Below, in pieces: positions 32,060-40,030 of a stretch of DNA of 64,000 bases (the stretch's first letter is position 1; each line of letters opens with the position of its first letter). Below the pieces are notes generated by a model, which worked only from the letters and a program-made list of their open reading frames with translations, was not told where the DNA came from and made no database searches. Origin of the DNA: Sphingopyxis sp. QXT-31 (GTDB lineage Bacteria; Pseudomonadota; Alphaproteobacteria; Sphingomonadales; Sphingomonadaceae); NCBI RefSeq assembly GCF_001984035.1, contig NZ_CP019449.1, positions 2,418,001 through 2,482,000 on the forward strand, in the 5' to 3' direction. Made by a program: the position numbers and the translations under genes.

Positions 32060-33622
32060 ATGACTGCAGAGGGGGCGGACGCGTCGGCGATGCGTCCCTA
32101 TGACATTTTTATCAGCTACAGCCGGGTCGACGCCGACCGGGCGATACAGCTGCGCGACCTGCTGCTCGCGCGCGGCCACCATGTCTTCTTCGATGCCGAG
32201 GGGATCGACGCGGGCGCCGAATTTCCCGACGTCATCGACCGCGCCGTCAAGGGCGCGAAGGTCGTGCTCGGCTGCTGGACCCCCGCCGCGATCCAGCGCC
32301 GCTGGGTGCGCATCGAAAGCCGCATCGGGCTCGACCGCGGCTCGCTCGTCGCCATCGCGCTCGAAAAGATCGATCCCGAGGCGCTTCCCGCCGAATTCTA
32401 CAATGTCAACGTCCTCGACATGTCGGGCTTCGACGGCAGCGAGGCGCACCCCGCCTGGCAGCGCGTGCTCGTCGCGATCGACCGCCGGCTCAACAAGACG
32501 ACCGCCGCCCCCACCGCCGACGACATCCGCCCCGCGGGTCCGAAGAAGCGCCACTTCTCCCCGCTCGCGCTCGGCGCCGCCGCGGCGCTCGCCATCGCCG
32601 CGGTCGGCGGGGGCGGCTGGTATCTCGCGAACAGCGCGCCCGCCTTCGACCATGCCTCTACCGCCGCGAGCTTCGACCGAACCGTCAAGGCCACCGAACC
32701 CGTGATGGCCAACGCGCTCGTCAGCGCGCTTAACGACGTCGAGACCACCAGCAACGGCAAGGTCTTCTGGGCGCTCGCGCAGCTCATCGCGGTCGAAAAA
32801 TCGCCGAGCGCCGAGGAGCTCGCGCGCTTCGAGGCCGCGGTGACCAAATTCCTCGGCGGTGACTGTCGCTGCGTGATGGTCGAGGGTGCGCCCTTTACCA
32901 TCGTCTCGACCTGGACGCTCACCGCCTATGGCGTGATGAACCGCGCGCCGCCTGCATCCGTCGTCGACGCTTTGCTCGCCGCGCAGAACCGCGAGGGCTG
33001 GTGGTCGAGCACGATGGACGCCGCCGACCGCCCCGACAATGCCGCGACCTATATCACCGCGCTCGCGGTCATCGCGCTCCGCGACATCGACCCTGCGCTG
33101 AAGGCCGACCCGGCCTTGCAGGCGCGCGCCAAGGCCGCGCGCGCCCGCGCGGTCGAATGGCTCAAGAAGCGCCGCCCCAAACCCGGGGTCAACTGGGCGG
33201 ATTACCCCGATAACAGTCTGCGCACCGAAGCGCCCTCGGTCTCGGCAATGGCGACGCTCGCCTTGCTGCCCGAGGTCGGCCCGGCCGAAGCGAAGGAGAT
33301 CGCCGAGAATTATGTGGCGGGCATCGACAAGCTCTCGCCCGTCGACCAGAATATCTCGAACGACGTCAACGTCATCCGCGCCGGCGGCGACACCTATGTC
33401 GACACATATCGGCATGTCCCCTTCGGTTGGGAAGTCTATGCGCTGGGCAAATCCTACCCCCTGCTGACGGGCGACGCCGCGGACAAGGCCGCCGCCCTGC
33501 TCGATCAGGCGAAGGCGATAAGCCTCTCGGATCCCAAGCTCGCCCGCCAGGACTGGATGCTGGCGGAACAGTTCCTCGGCCTACGCGGCGCGCGCGATGC
33601 GCTGAGCGCGAAGAAGCGCTAG
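32060..33622 (+). CDS. Membrane-anchored TIR domain protein with C-terminal helical toroid-like domain
   Basis: A 520-residue protein. Residues 13-143 are a bacterial TIR domain: PYDIFISYSRVDADRAIQLR, the strand/loop HHVFFDAEGIDAGAEF, and WVRIESRIG with Glu86 at the usual catalytic NADase position. A transmembrane helix follows (about 168-190, SPLALGAAAALAIAAVGGGG). The remaining 330 residues contain repeats such as WWSSTMDAADRPDNAATYIT and ALAVIALRDI that look like an alpha/alpha-toroid of the squalene cyclase/prenyltransferase type. Neighbours (creD, TorF porins) give no function. A defence or signalling role is only an inference. Confidence 0.8.
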   Translation: MTAEGADASAMRPYDIFISYSRVDADRAIQLRDLLLARGHHVFFDAEGIDAGAEFPDVIDRAVKGAKVVLGCWTPAAIQRRWVRIESRIGLDRGSLVAIALEKIDPEALPAEFYNVNVLDMSGFDGSEAHPAWQRVLVAIDRRLNKTTAAPTADDIRPAGPKKRHFSPLALGAAAALAIAAVGGGGWYLANSAPAFDHASTAASFDRTVKATEPVMANALVSALNDVETTSNGKVFWALAQLIAVEKSPSAEELARFEAAVTKFLGGDCRCVMVEGAPFTIVSTWTLTAYGVMNRAPPASVVDALLAAQNREGWWSSTMDAADRPDNAATYITALAVIALRDIDPALKADPALQARAKAARARAVEWLKKRRPKPGVNWADYPDNSLRTEAPSVSAMATLALLPEVGPAEAKEIAENYVAGIDKLSPVDQNISNDVNVIRAGGDTYVDTYRHVPFGWEVYALGKSYPLLTGDAADKAAALLDQAKAISLSDPKLARQDWMLAEQFLGLRGARDALSAKKR

Positions 33623-33656
33623 GCGCTGCAGCTGTTTTGGGGTGGAAACGAGACGA

Positions 33657-33791
33657 TCCTCCCCACTTGTGGGGAGGTGGCAGCGCGAAGCGCTGACGGA
33701 GGGGGCTCTCGTCCTTGCGCGGTGCGTCAGGCAGAGAGCCCCCTCCACCACCCGCTTCGCGGGCGGTCCCCCTACCCGCAAGCGGGGAGGA
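33657..33791. repeat. Dispersed palindromic repeat, family A
   Basis: TCCTCCCCACTTGTGGGGAG, GGTGGCAGCGCGAAGCGCTG, inner stem GGAGGGGGCTCT / AGAGCCCCCTCC and GCGGGGAGGA at the end. Close copy of 3682-3812. Confidence 0.85.
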
Positions 33792-33881
33792 TTAAGAACG
33801 TCAGCTAACGCCCGAAACCAGTCATTCAAAAGAAAAAGGCCGACAAAACGCCAGCCCCCTCCCACCGAGAACGCAAGAAAG

Positions 33882-33911
33882 GGAGGCGGCCTCCCCCCAG
33901 AGGCCGCCTCC
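33882..33911 (-). terminator. Terminator-like hairpin after a TorF porin gene
   Basis: GGAGGCGGCCTC (33882-33893) and GAGGCCGCCTCC (33900-33911) form a perfect 12-bp stem with a six-base loop, followed on the minus strand by CTTTCTTGC. It ends the porin transcript 11 bases after the porin stop. Confidence 0.65.
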
Positions 33912-33921
33912 GGGCACGGCG

Positions 33922-34656
33922 TCAGAAAGCTGCGCCGAGCGAAAAGAGCACCGCACCGTCGGCCCCCACGGCTTCCTTATAGCCGAGAGTCTTGGGCGCA
34001 TCGGTGTTGACGTAGGAAATGCCGAAGGTCAGCACCTTCCAGGTGAAATCAACCCCGACCGAATAGTCGAATACCTCGCCGTCCAGCCCGCCGAGGAAAC
34101 TGTCGCTCTTGGCATAGCCGAGGTGGCCCTTCAACTTGATCGGGGTGTCGGGAATCGCGACGCCGATGTCGGTATAGGCATAGATGGCGCTCGCATCGCC
34201 GAGCGAATCCTGGCCGCCCGGCGCCCAGGCGAGGCCGCCCTTGACCGACGCCGGACCGATCGTGCCGGTCAGCGCGACATAGGGCTCGACCACGGTCGTG
34301 TTGTCGACGCCCGGATAGAGATAGACGGTCGCGCCGATGTCGCCGGTCAGGCCGGGCGCGATTTCCTTCGCGAAACCGCCATAGACGTCGATCTCGGTGC
34401 CGTTGTTGAAGCCGATGCTCGACCCCCAGGTGCCGAGGTAGAAGCCGCTGTCGTGCGCGATGGTGAAAGTGCCCTGAATCGCGGCTTCTTCGTTCGACTG
34501 GCTGAAACCGCGGAAACGATAGTCGCTGACGACAGTGGCACCACCGGTGATCGTGATGCCGTCGCTATCTTCCTCGGCATCCTGGGCGAAAGCGGTGGAC
34601 GGCATCGCGACGGCGGCGAGGAGCATGCCGAGGCACGCGCGGGAGAGTTTCTTCAT
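33922..34656 (-). CDS. TorF family putative outer-membrane porin
   Basis: A 244-residue beta-barrel protein with a signal peptide (MKKLSRACLGMLLAAVAMPS). The mature part starts with the TorF signature GGATVVSDYRFRGFSQSNEE, then AHDSGFYLGTWGSSIGF and the amphipathic strands VYGGFAKEIAPGLTGDIGAT. It ends with an aromatic residue (SLGAAF), required for outer-membrane insertion. The family is called TorF after a gamma-proteobacterial protein; the solute is unknown. A second copy lies upstream (34877-35608) on the same strand. Confidence 0.9.
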   Translation of the reverse strand: MKKLSRACLGMLLAAVAMPSTAFAQDAEEDSDGITITGGATVVSDYRFRGFSQSNEEAAIQGTFTIAHDSGFYLGTWGSSIGFNNGTEIDVYGGFAKEIAPGLTGDIGATVYLYPGVDNTTVVEPYVALTGTIGPASVKGGLAWAPGGQDSLGDASAIYAYTDIGVAIPDTPIKLKGHLGYAKSDSFLGGLDGEVFDYSVGVDFTWKVLTFGISYVNTDAPKTLGYKEAVGADGAVLFSLGAAF

Positions 34657-34876
34657 GGACTGATCCCCTAGAAAGGAAAATGGATCGTCCCTGCCTGCTG
34701 CGTGATGGCCGGCCTCTGTGTCGGGCCAGCCTTTTCATGCGAGGCTCCCTTTTGGCGAAGTTGCTGCGGCGCACAACAGAAAAAATGGCGTCCCCTGCCC
34801 ATAAATTGGGCACTGTGACAATTATGCAACAATTACCTTGCGCAAAACCGGTTTCACTCGAAACAATATTGCGCGA
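34657..34876. other. AT-richer intergenic region between the two TorF genes
   Basis: 220 bases with an AT-rich stretch near 34801-34880 that probably holds the promoter for the downstream porin, read on the minus strand. GGAAAGATCAGTC-type purines precede the ATG on the minus strand. No ORF or clear operator seen. Confidence 0.3.
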
Positions 34877-35608
34877 TCAGAAGGCGAAACCAACCGATGC
34901 AACGATCGTCGGGTCGTACAGGCTATCGACGGCCTTCACCCCGGTCTTGCCGATGTCGGTGTCGACATATTTCAGCCCCAGCGTGAAGCGGTCGAAACTC
35001 GCGCGCGCGCCGATCGACCAGTCGAGATAATCGCCGTCGCCCGGCGCGAGCGACCCGTCGCTATAGCCCACCCCCGCGGTCAGCGTGACCGGCGTGTTCG
35101 GAATCCCCGACGACAGCCCGAGGCCGAGATACAGGCTGTCGTCCGATCCCAGCGCCGCCTGGTCCCAGGCATAAGCAAGTGTCCCCGTCGCCTCGACCGG
35201 CCCCAGCATGTACGAAAGCCGCGCGGCGGCCTCGCCATAGTCGCTCGGCCCGAACGCCTTGTCGCCGCCCGGATACCAATAATAGGTGAGCCCCAGGTCG
35301 AGCCGCGTCCCCGACGCGATCTCGGCCTCGTACCCGCCGTAAAGCTGCGCCTCGACATCGCCAGTGGCCGCCCCGCCGTCGACATTCGACCCCCACGCAC
35401 CGAGGTAGAAACCGCTGTCGTGGCTGACCGCGACCGTCGGCTGCACCGCGACATCGTCGCCCGACCGCGAAATCCCGCGAAAGCGATAGTCGGACACCAG
35501 ATCGACGCCGCCCGACACCGACAGCGACCCCGCGGGCGGATCGGCGACATCCTGCGCGGCGGCGGGAACGGCGATCAGCAGCATGGGCACGGCAAGCAGG
35601 CGAAGCAT
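34877..35608 (-). CDS. TorF family putative outer-membrane porin
   Basis: A 243-residue paralogue of the downstream porin. Signal peptide MLRLLAVPMLLIAVPAAAQ, then GGVDLVSDYRFRGISRSGDD and VSHDSGFYLGAWGSN match the other copy, and the barrel ends VASVGFAF. It differs in its inner loops (YYWYPGGDKAFGPSDYGE). Start at 35608 gives the signal peptide; the open frame to 35791 is repeat translation. Two copies in a row suggest a local duplication followed by divergence. Confidence 0.88.
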   Translation of the reverse strand: MLRLLAVPMLLIAVPAAAQDVADPPAGSLSVSGGVDLVSDYRFRGISRSGDDVAVQPTVAVSHDSGFYLGAWGSNVDGGAATGDVEAQLYGGYEAEIASGTRLDLGLTYYWYPGGDKAFGPSDYGEAAARLSYMLGPVEATGTLAYAWDQAALGSDDSLYLGLGLSSGIPNTPVTLTAGVGYSDGSLAPGDGDYLDWSIGARASFDRFTLGLKYVDTDIGKTGVKAVDSLYDPTIVASVGFAF

Positions 35609-35711
35609 CGAATATCCTCGGGGTTTTGGGGGAGCGCGACCTTGGCGCGGTGCGCGACGGGAGGCAACCGCTAGTGGGCGAGTGGCGGGTTTGGGGGGTG
35701 CCAGACCATCC

Positions 35712-35811
35712 TCCATTTCCGTTCGTGTCGAGCGAAGTCGAGACACCCTAAGGCATGCGCTCCCGATGGGTGTCTCGACTTCGCTCGACACAAACGGGAT
35801 TTATAGGGCGG
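35712..35811. repeat. Inverted repeat family C
   Basis: CGTTCGTGTCGAGCGAAGTC then GAGACACCC, and on the right GGGTGTCTCGACTTCGCTCG then ACACAAACGGGA. Copy of the element at 29043-29134. Confidence 0.85.
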
Positions 35812-35910
35812 CTTGTCCACGACCGCCCGAAACCGGTCACGCCGGCTGAGGGCTTCATCTGGACACAATCCTGCTCTAAAGGACGCTCACCCTCTCCCAA
35901 GGACGAAGCG

Positions 35911-37062
35911 ATGAGCGACCATAACCCCGGCCTGCGCCCCTGGCGCGACATTGCGCGGCGCACATCGCGTCAGATCATGGTCGGCAACGTCCCCGTCGGC
36001 GGCGGCGCGCCGATCAGCGTCCAGACGATGACCAACACGCTGACCAGCGATCCCGTGGCGACGATCGACCAGATCCGCCGCTGCGAGGAGGCGGGCGCCG
36101 ACCTGATCCGCGTCTCCTGCCCCGACACCGATTCGACCGCCGCGCTGCCCAAGATCGTCCGCGCCGCACGCATCCCGATCATTGCCGACATCCATTTCCA
36201 CTATAAGCGCGCGCTCGAAGCCGCCGACGCCGGCGCCGCGTGCCTGCGCATCAACCCCGGCAACATCGGCTCGTCGGAGCGCGTCGGCGAGGTCGTGCGT
36301 GCCGCCAAGGCCAATGGCTGCGCGATCCGCATCGGCGTCAACGCCGGCAGCCTCGAAAAGGATCTGCTCGAAAAATATGGCGAGCCCTGCCCCGAGGCGC
36401 TGACCGAAAGCGCGCTCGACCATATCAAGCTGCTCCAGGATCACGACTTCCACGACTATAAGGTCGCGGTGAAGGCCAGCGACGTCTTCCTCGCGGTCGC
36501 CTCCTATATGCAGCTCGCCGACGCGGTCGACTGCCCGCTGCACCTCGGCATTACCGAAGCGGGCGGGCTGATCGGCGGCACCGTCAAATCGGCGCTCGGC
36601 ATCGGCAACCTGCTCTGGGCCGGCATCGGCGACACGATCCGCGTCAGCCTCTCGGCCGAGCCCGAAGAGGAAATCCGCGTCGGCTACGAGATATTGAAAT
36701 CGCTGGGCCTGCGCACCCGCGGCGTCCGCGTCGTCTCCTGCCCCAGCTGCGCGCGGCAGGGCTTCGACGTCATCCGCACCGTCCAGGCGCTCGAGGAAGC
36801 GCTGAGCCACATCAAGACCCCGATGTCGCTCTCGGTCCTCGGCTGTGTCGTGAACGGCCCCGGCGAGGCGCGCGAGACCGACATCGGCATCACCGGCGGC
36901 GGCAATGGCAAGCATATGGTCTATCTCTCGGGCGTCACCGACCATCATGTCGCCGACGCCGACATGATCGCGCATGTCGTGAAACTCGTCGAAGCCAAGG
37001 CCGCCGAGATCGAGGCGGGCAGCGCGGTGAGCATGGACACGCTCCACGGCAAGGCCGCGTGA
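35911..37062 (+). CDS. ispG: 4-hydroxy-3-methylbut-2-en-1-yl diphosphate synthase
   Basis: A 383-residue enzyme of the MEP isoprenoid pathway that reduces MEcPP to HMBPP. N-terminal barrel: [20 protein letters not shown] and [12 protein letters not shown]-terminal Fe-S domain with Cys residues in [14 protein letters not shown] and [19 protein letters not shown], the three ligands of the [4Fe-4S] cluster, plus the Glu that completes it. Length fits the short bacterial type. ATG 35911 follows CCTCTCCCAAGGACGAAGCG; an upstream ATG in a repeat at 35755 is rejected. The next gene starts with GTG overlapping its TGA. Confidence 0.95.
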   Translation: MSDHNPGLRPWRDIARRTSRQIMVGNVPVGGGAPISVQTMTNTLTSDPVATIDQIRRCEEAGADLIRVSCPDTDSTAALPKIVRAARIPIIADIHFHYKRALEAADAGAACLRINPGNIGSSERVGEVVRAAKANGCAIRIGVNAGSLEKDLLEKYGEPCPEALTESALDHIKLLQDHDFHDYKVAVKASDVFLAVASYMQLADAVDCPLHLGITEAGGLIGGTVKSALGIGNLLWAGIGDTIRVSLSAEPEEEIRVGYEILKSLGLRTRGVRVVSCPSCARQGFDVIRTVQALEEALSHIKTPMSLSVLGCVVNGPGEARETDIGITGGGNGKHMVYLSGVTDHHVADADMIAHVVKLVEAKAAEIEAGSAVSMDTLHGKAA

Positions 37063-37319
37063 AGACGAAGAGCGACATCGTCGTCGAACCCCCGGTCGCC
37101 CGCAAGGCGGCCGCCACCGGCGCTTCGGCAACGGGTGCCGCTACCCTCGGCGCCGGCCATGTCGCCGCACTCGCGATCGGCGCGTTCGCGCTGGGTGCCT
37201 TCGCGGTCGGCGCACTCGCCATCGGTCGCCTGCGCATCGGTACGGCGCGCATTCGCAAGCTGCGCATCGACGAGCTCGAGGTCGGGAAGATCACCGGCAT
37301 CGACCACGACCGGCGCTAA
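37059..37319 (+). CDS. Small Ala/Gly-repeat protein coupled to ispG
   Basis: An 86-residue protein from GTG 37059 (overlapping the ispG TGA). A polar N-terminus is followed by [20 protein letters not shown] and [20 protein letters not shown], a pattern in which a small or hydrophobic residue recurs every five residues (A-x-G-A-F), like pentapeptide or left-handed beta-solenoid repeats, and could also form a membrane helix. Similar small proteins with this sequence style exist in sphingomonads; function unknown. The tight coupling to ispG suggests co-expression. Confidence 0.65.
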   Translation: MKTKSDIVVEPPVARKAAATGASATGAATLGAGHVAALAIGAFALGAFAVGALAIGRLRIGTARIRKLRIDELEVGKITGIDHDRR

Positions 37320-37392
37320 CCGCAACGCTTTCCCCTAGCCAAGCCCCCTCGCCTGAATTAGCCACGGGAGTCATGGGGTTGCGGAGGGGATT

Positions 37393-38184
37393 ATGAACAG
37401 CGAAAGCCAGCAAGCGCCGCGCGGCGAGCAAGCGGGGCCCGCTCGCCTCGCCGCCTTCTTCCGCACCATCTTCTCCGCCATCGGCGACTATCTGACCCGC
37501 ACCTTCAGCCTCTTCTGGCTCGGCCCCGCGGTCGCCGCGCTCGTCGTGATCCCCGAGTTCGCGCAGCATGTTGCCGAGATTCACCTCGGCATGTTCGCCA
37601 GCGCCGACAGCTTCCGCACGCTCGCGGCCGACCCGCTGCGCATGGGTTTCGGCTATGTTAAGATCGCGGGCCTGTCGCTTACCTTCCTCGCCTCGGCGCG
37701 CTTCTGGTGGTGCCGCACGCACGGCGGCCGCTGGTACGACATCCGCCGCCTCGCCTGGGCGCGCCTGCTGCTCGGCTTCGTCCTGTTCATGGCGATCGGC
37801 TCGCTGACCGAACTGGTCAAGCCGCTGACCGGAAACGAGGCGCCGCTCGCCCTCATCGTCCTCGCCAGCCTGCTGTCCTTTCCCTTCCTCTTCATGATGA
37901 TCGCAGGGCTGTTCGGCGACCGCGCGACCCCGCTCAAGGCGCTGATCCTGCGCAGCTGGCCATGGATCCTGCTGCTCGCGCTGCTGCTGCCGATCCTCTT
38001 CGGACCGCTCTTCCTCCTCCACGGCCTCAACCACAAATGGGCGCTCGGCGCCCCCGGCGCCGCGGTCTGGGCGCTGATGGTCTTCGACTCGATCGTCGTC
38101 GGGCTGATGGCCTCGCCGGTGGGCGCCGCGCTCTTCACCGCCTATAACCGCTTCGACCGCGCCCGGCAGGTGCGGTCCTCATGA
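37393..38184 (+). CDS. Hypothetical multi-pass membrane protein
   Basis: A 263-residue protein with about five predicted helices (FSLFWLGPAVAALVVIPEF, FGYVKIAGLSLTFLASARF, LLLGFVLFMAIGSLTELV, ALIVLASLLSFPFLFMMIAG, SWPWILLLALLLPILFGPLF) and a C-terminal FDSIVVGLMASPVGAALFTA. No family recognised. It begins with ATG 37393 and its stop overlaps the next ATG, so it is co-transcribed with a small exported protein and a GNAT gene. The residues near KALILRSWPW could face the cytoplasm. Confidence 0.6.
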   Translation: MNSESQQAPRGEQAGPARLAAFFRTIFSAIGDYLTRTFSLFWLGPAVAALVVIPEFAQHVAEIHLGMFASADSFRTLAADPLRMGFGYVKIAGLSLTFLASARFWWCRTHGGRWYDIRRLAWARLLLGFVLFMAIGSLTELVKPLTGNEAPLALIVLASLLSFPFLFMMIAGLFGDRATPLKALILRSWPWILLLALLLPILFGPLFLLHGLNHKWALGAPGAAVWALMVFDSIVVGLMASPVGAALFTAYNRFDRARQVRSS

Positions 38185-38510
38185 CCTGGCTCGCGCTCGC
38201 CGCGCTGCTGCTGGCCGCGCAGGCGCCAGCGCACGACCCCGCCGCGGTCGACAAGGCCAAGGCCCGGCTCTCGGCGGAGATCGTCCGGCTTACCGCCGAC
38301 GACGCGGCCTACCGGCGGCGCTGCGCCCGCTTTGGGAACGTGCCCATCGACCTGGCGCGCGACGATCTGACCGACGATCAGGTCGTCTGCGCCCACGCGC
38401 GCTACCGCCGCACCGCCGGTCACGCCCTGCCGCCGCATTGGGCGGCCGATGTCCCGCCGCCGCCGGCCGAAGCGGCTCCCTCTGCGCCCCTTTCCGAAAG
38501 GCCGAAATGA
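38181..38510 (+). CDS. Hypothetical small exported protein
   Basis: A 109-residue protein with a short signal-like start (MTWLALAALLLAAQAPAHD), a helical middle (AVDKAKARLSAEIVRLTADD) with two cysteines (RRRCARFGN, QVVCAHARYRR) and a Pro-rich tail. ATG overlaps the stop of the membrane protein and its TGA overlaps the GNAT ATG, giving a three-gene coupled unit. No family recognised. Confidence 0.55.
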   Translation: MTWLALAALLLAAQAPAHDPAAVDKAKARLSAEIVRLTADDAAYRRRCARFGNVPIDLARDDLTDDQVVCAHARYRRTAGHALPPHWAADVPPPPAEAAPSAPLSERPK

Positions 38511-38986
38511 CCCTCGCGATCCGTTCCGCCACGCCCGCCGACCTGCCGCTGATCGCGCAGTTCATCCGCGACCTCGCCGACTATGAAAAGCTCGCGCACG
38601 AGGTCCGCTTCGACGACGCGACACTGGGCGACCGCCTGTTCGGCGCGCGGCCCTATGCCGAGGTCGTGATCGGCGAGATCGACGGCGCGCCGCAGGGCTT
38701 CGCGCTCTTCTTCCACAATTTCTCGACCTTCGAGGGCAAGCCCGGCATCTATCTCGAAGATCTGTTCGTCCGCCACGCCGCGCGCGGCTCGGGACTGGGC
38801 AAGGCGCTGCTCGCGCATCTCGCGAAGCTCTGCGTCGAACGCGACTGCGCGCGCCTCGAATGGTGGGTGCTCGACTGGAACACGCCGTCGATCGGCTTCT
38901 ACCAGAGCCTGGGCGCGAAACTGATGGACGAATGGACCGTGATGCGTGTCGACGGCGACGCGCTCACCGCGCTCGCGGGTCAATAA
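38507..38986 (+). CDS. GNAT family N-acetyltransferase (diamine/thialysine type)
   Basis: A 159-residue protein close in pattern to spermidine/spermine-like acetyltransferases: MTLAIRSATPADLPLIAQFI then LADYEKLAHEVRF, FALFFHNFSTFEGKPGIYLE, DLFVRHAARGSGLGKALLAH (R-G-x-G-x-G-K acetyl-CoA loop) and WWVLDWNTPSIGFYQSLGAK. F-S-T-F-x-G-x-P-G-x-x-L-E-D-L is characteristic of SSAT-like enzymes. It may acetylate a polyamine or thialysine; assignment is by motif. Start at ATG 38507. Confidence 0.88.
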   Translation: MTLAIRSATPADLPLIAQFIRDLADYEKLAHEVRFDDATLGDRLFGARPYAEVVIGEIDGAPQGFALFFHNFSTFEGKPGIYLEDLFVRHAARGSGLGKALLAHLAKLCVERDCARLEWWVLDWNTPSIGFYQSLGAKLMDEWTVMRVDGDALTALAGQ

Positions 38987-39019
38987 GGCCCCTCCCGCAA
39001 GCGGGACGGGCTATTCGGG

Positions 39020-39772
39020 TCACCCCGGCTTCTTGAACCGCAGCACGAATTGGTCGGTCTTGCCCTGGATCGACCGGTCGAACACCGCGACCGTGCGCGT
39101 ATCGGCCTTGTTCGCGAGCAGCGGGCTTTCGCCGTCGAGCACGAAACCCGCCGCGAGCACCTCGGCCTTCACCGCCTCGGCGTCGATGCGGTGCAGCGTG
39201 TCACAATCGCGCGTTCCCGATCCTGCGGCGGCGCTATGGTCCAGCACGACATAATAGCCGCCGGGCTTCAGCGCCGCGAACGCAGCCCTATTCAGCCGCT
39301 CCGCGGCGTCCGTCGGCGCCTTCGCGCCTTTTATGTCGTGATAGTTGCGCGACGTCCAGACGACGTCGGCCTTACCCGCCGGGCCGATGCTGTCGAACGA
39401 TCCGCTCAACAGCGCGACGTTGCTGCGGCCTGGCTCGCGCGCGAGCGCCTGCATCGCGCCGCTGCTGCTCGGCTCGACGGCGATCACCTTGCCGAAGCGG
39501 CCGACAGCGTTCGAAAACACGCGCGTGAAATAACCGCCGCCGGGCAATATTTCGATCACCCGATGGCCGCGCTTGATGCGCGCGAAGCGTACCATCATCG
39601 CTGGCTTGCGCTGGGCGTCCTGCGCCTTGTCGGCGGCCGGACGGCCAGGATCGGCCGCGGCGACCTGTGCCCGTACCGGTTCGACCGGCACGACCAGTGC
39701 AGTGCCCGCCACGGCGAGGCCCAGGGCGGCGAAGAGATAGCTGGTATTCCGCAGCAGAGCCTGACGCGTCAT
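39020..39772 (-). CDS. Exported class I SAM-dependent methyltransferase-like protein
   Basis: A 250-residue protein with a signal sequence (MTRQALLRNTSYLFAALGLA ... VPVEPVRAQ) followed by a class I methyltransferase domain: RGHRVIEILPGGGYFTRVFS with the SAM loop PGGG, VIAVEPSSSGAMQAL, ADVVWTSRNYHDIKG and LKPGGYYVVLDHSAAAGSGT. It belongs to the group of predicted exported methyltransferases found in many alpha-proteobacteria (COG4798 type). SAM is cytosolic, so the export is odd and the enzyme activity uncertain. Upstream lies a 258-base gap. Confidence 0.75.
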   Translation of the reverse strand: MTRQALLRNTSYLFAALGLAVAGTALVVPVEPVRAQVAAADPGRPAADKAQDAQRKPAMMVRFARIKRGHRVIEILPGGGYFTRVFSNAVGRFGKVIAVEPSSSGAMQALAREPGRSNVALLSGSFDSIGPAGKADVVWTSRNYHDIKGAKAPTDAAERLNRAAFAALKPGGYYVVLDHSAAAGSGTRDCDTLHRIDAEAVKAEVLAAGFVLDGESPLLANKADTRTVAVFDRSIQGKTDQFVLRFKKPG

Positions 39773-40030
39773 GATATTCCTCCCTTTGGCGGCAGTTGTC
39801 GGCGATTAGACGTCGACAAGCGTGCGATTGGATGCAGCAATAGGGCGAATGCGTCGCGCGCATGCGTATTATTCTACCAATACACCTTGGGTACCGACCA
39901 ACCGACGAACGGCGTAACGACGGGCACCGGCGGCGCACCGACGCGTTTTCGTCGCGGGCGATCGCCTTCGCGACCCGAACCCGCGATCCTTCGCTATCGG
40001 TGAACCGCGGCCGTCAATGCCGCGGCCAGG
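39773..40030. other. Intergenic region upstream of the exported methyltransferase gene
   Basis: 258 bases between two genes read on the minus strand. No convincing ORF. The part near 39835-39895 is AT-richer (GCGTATTATTCTACC) and probably carries the promoter for the methyltransferase gene. Confidence 0.3.

Noticed and set aside
35755..35910. N-terminal extension of ispG by 52 codons
   Set aside because: Encoded by a family C repeat; ATG 35911 gives the normal IspG length.
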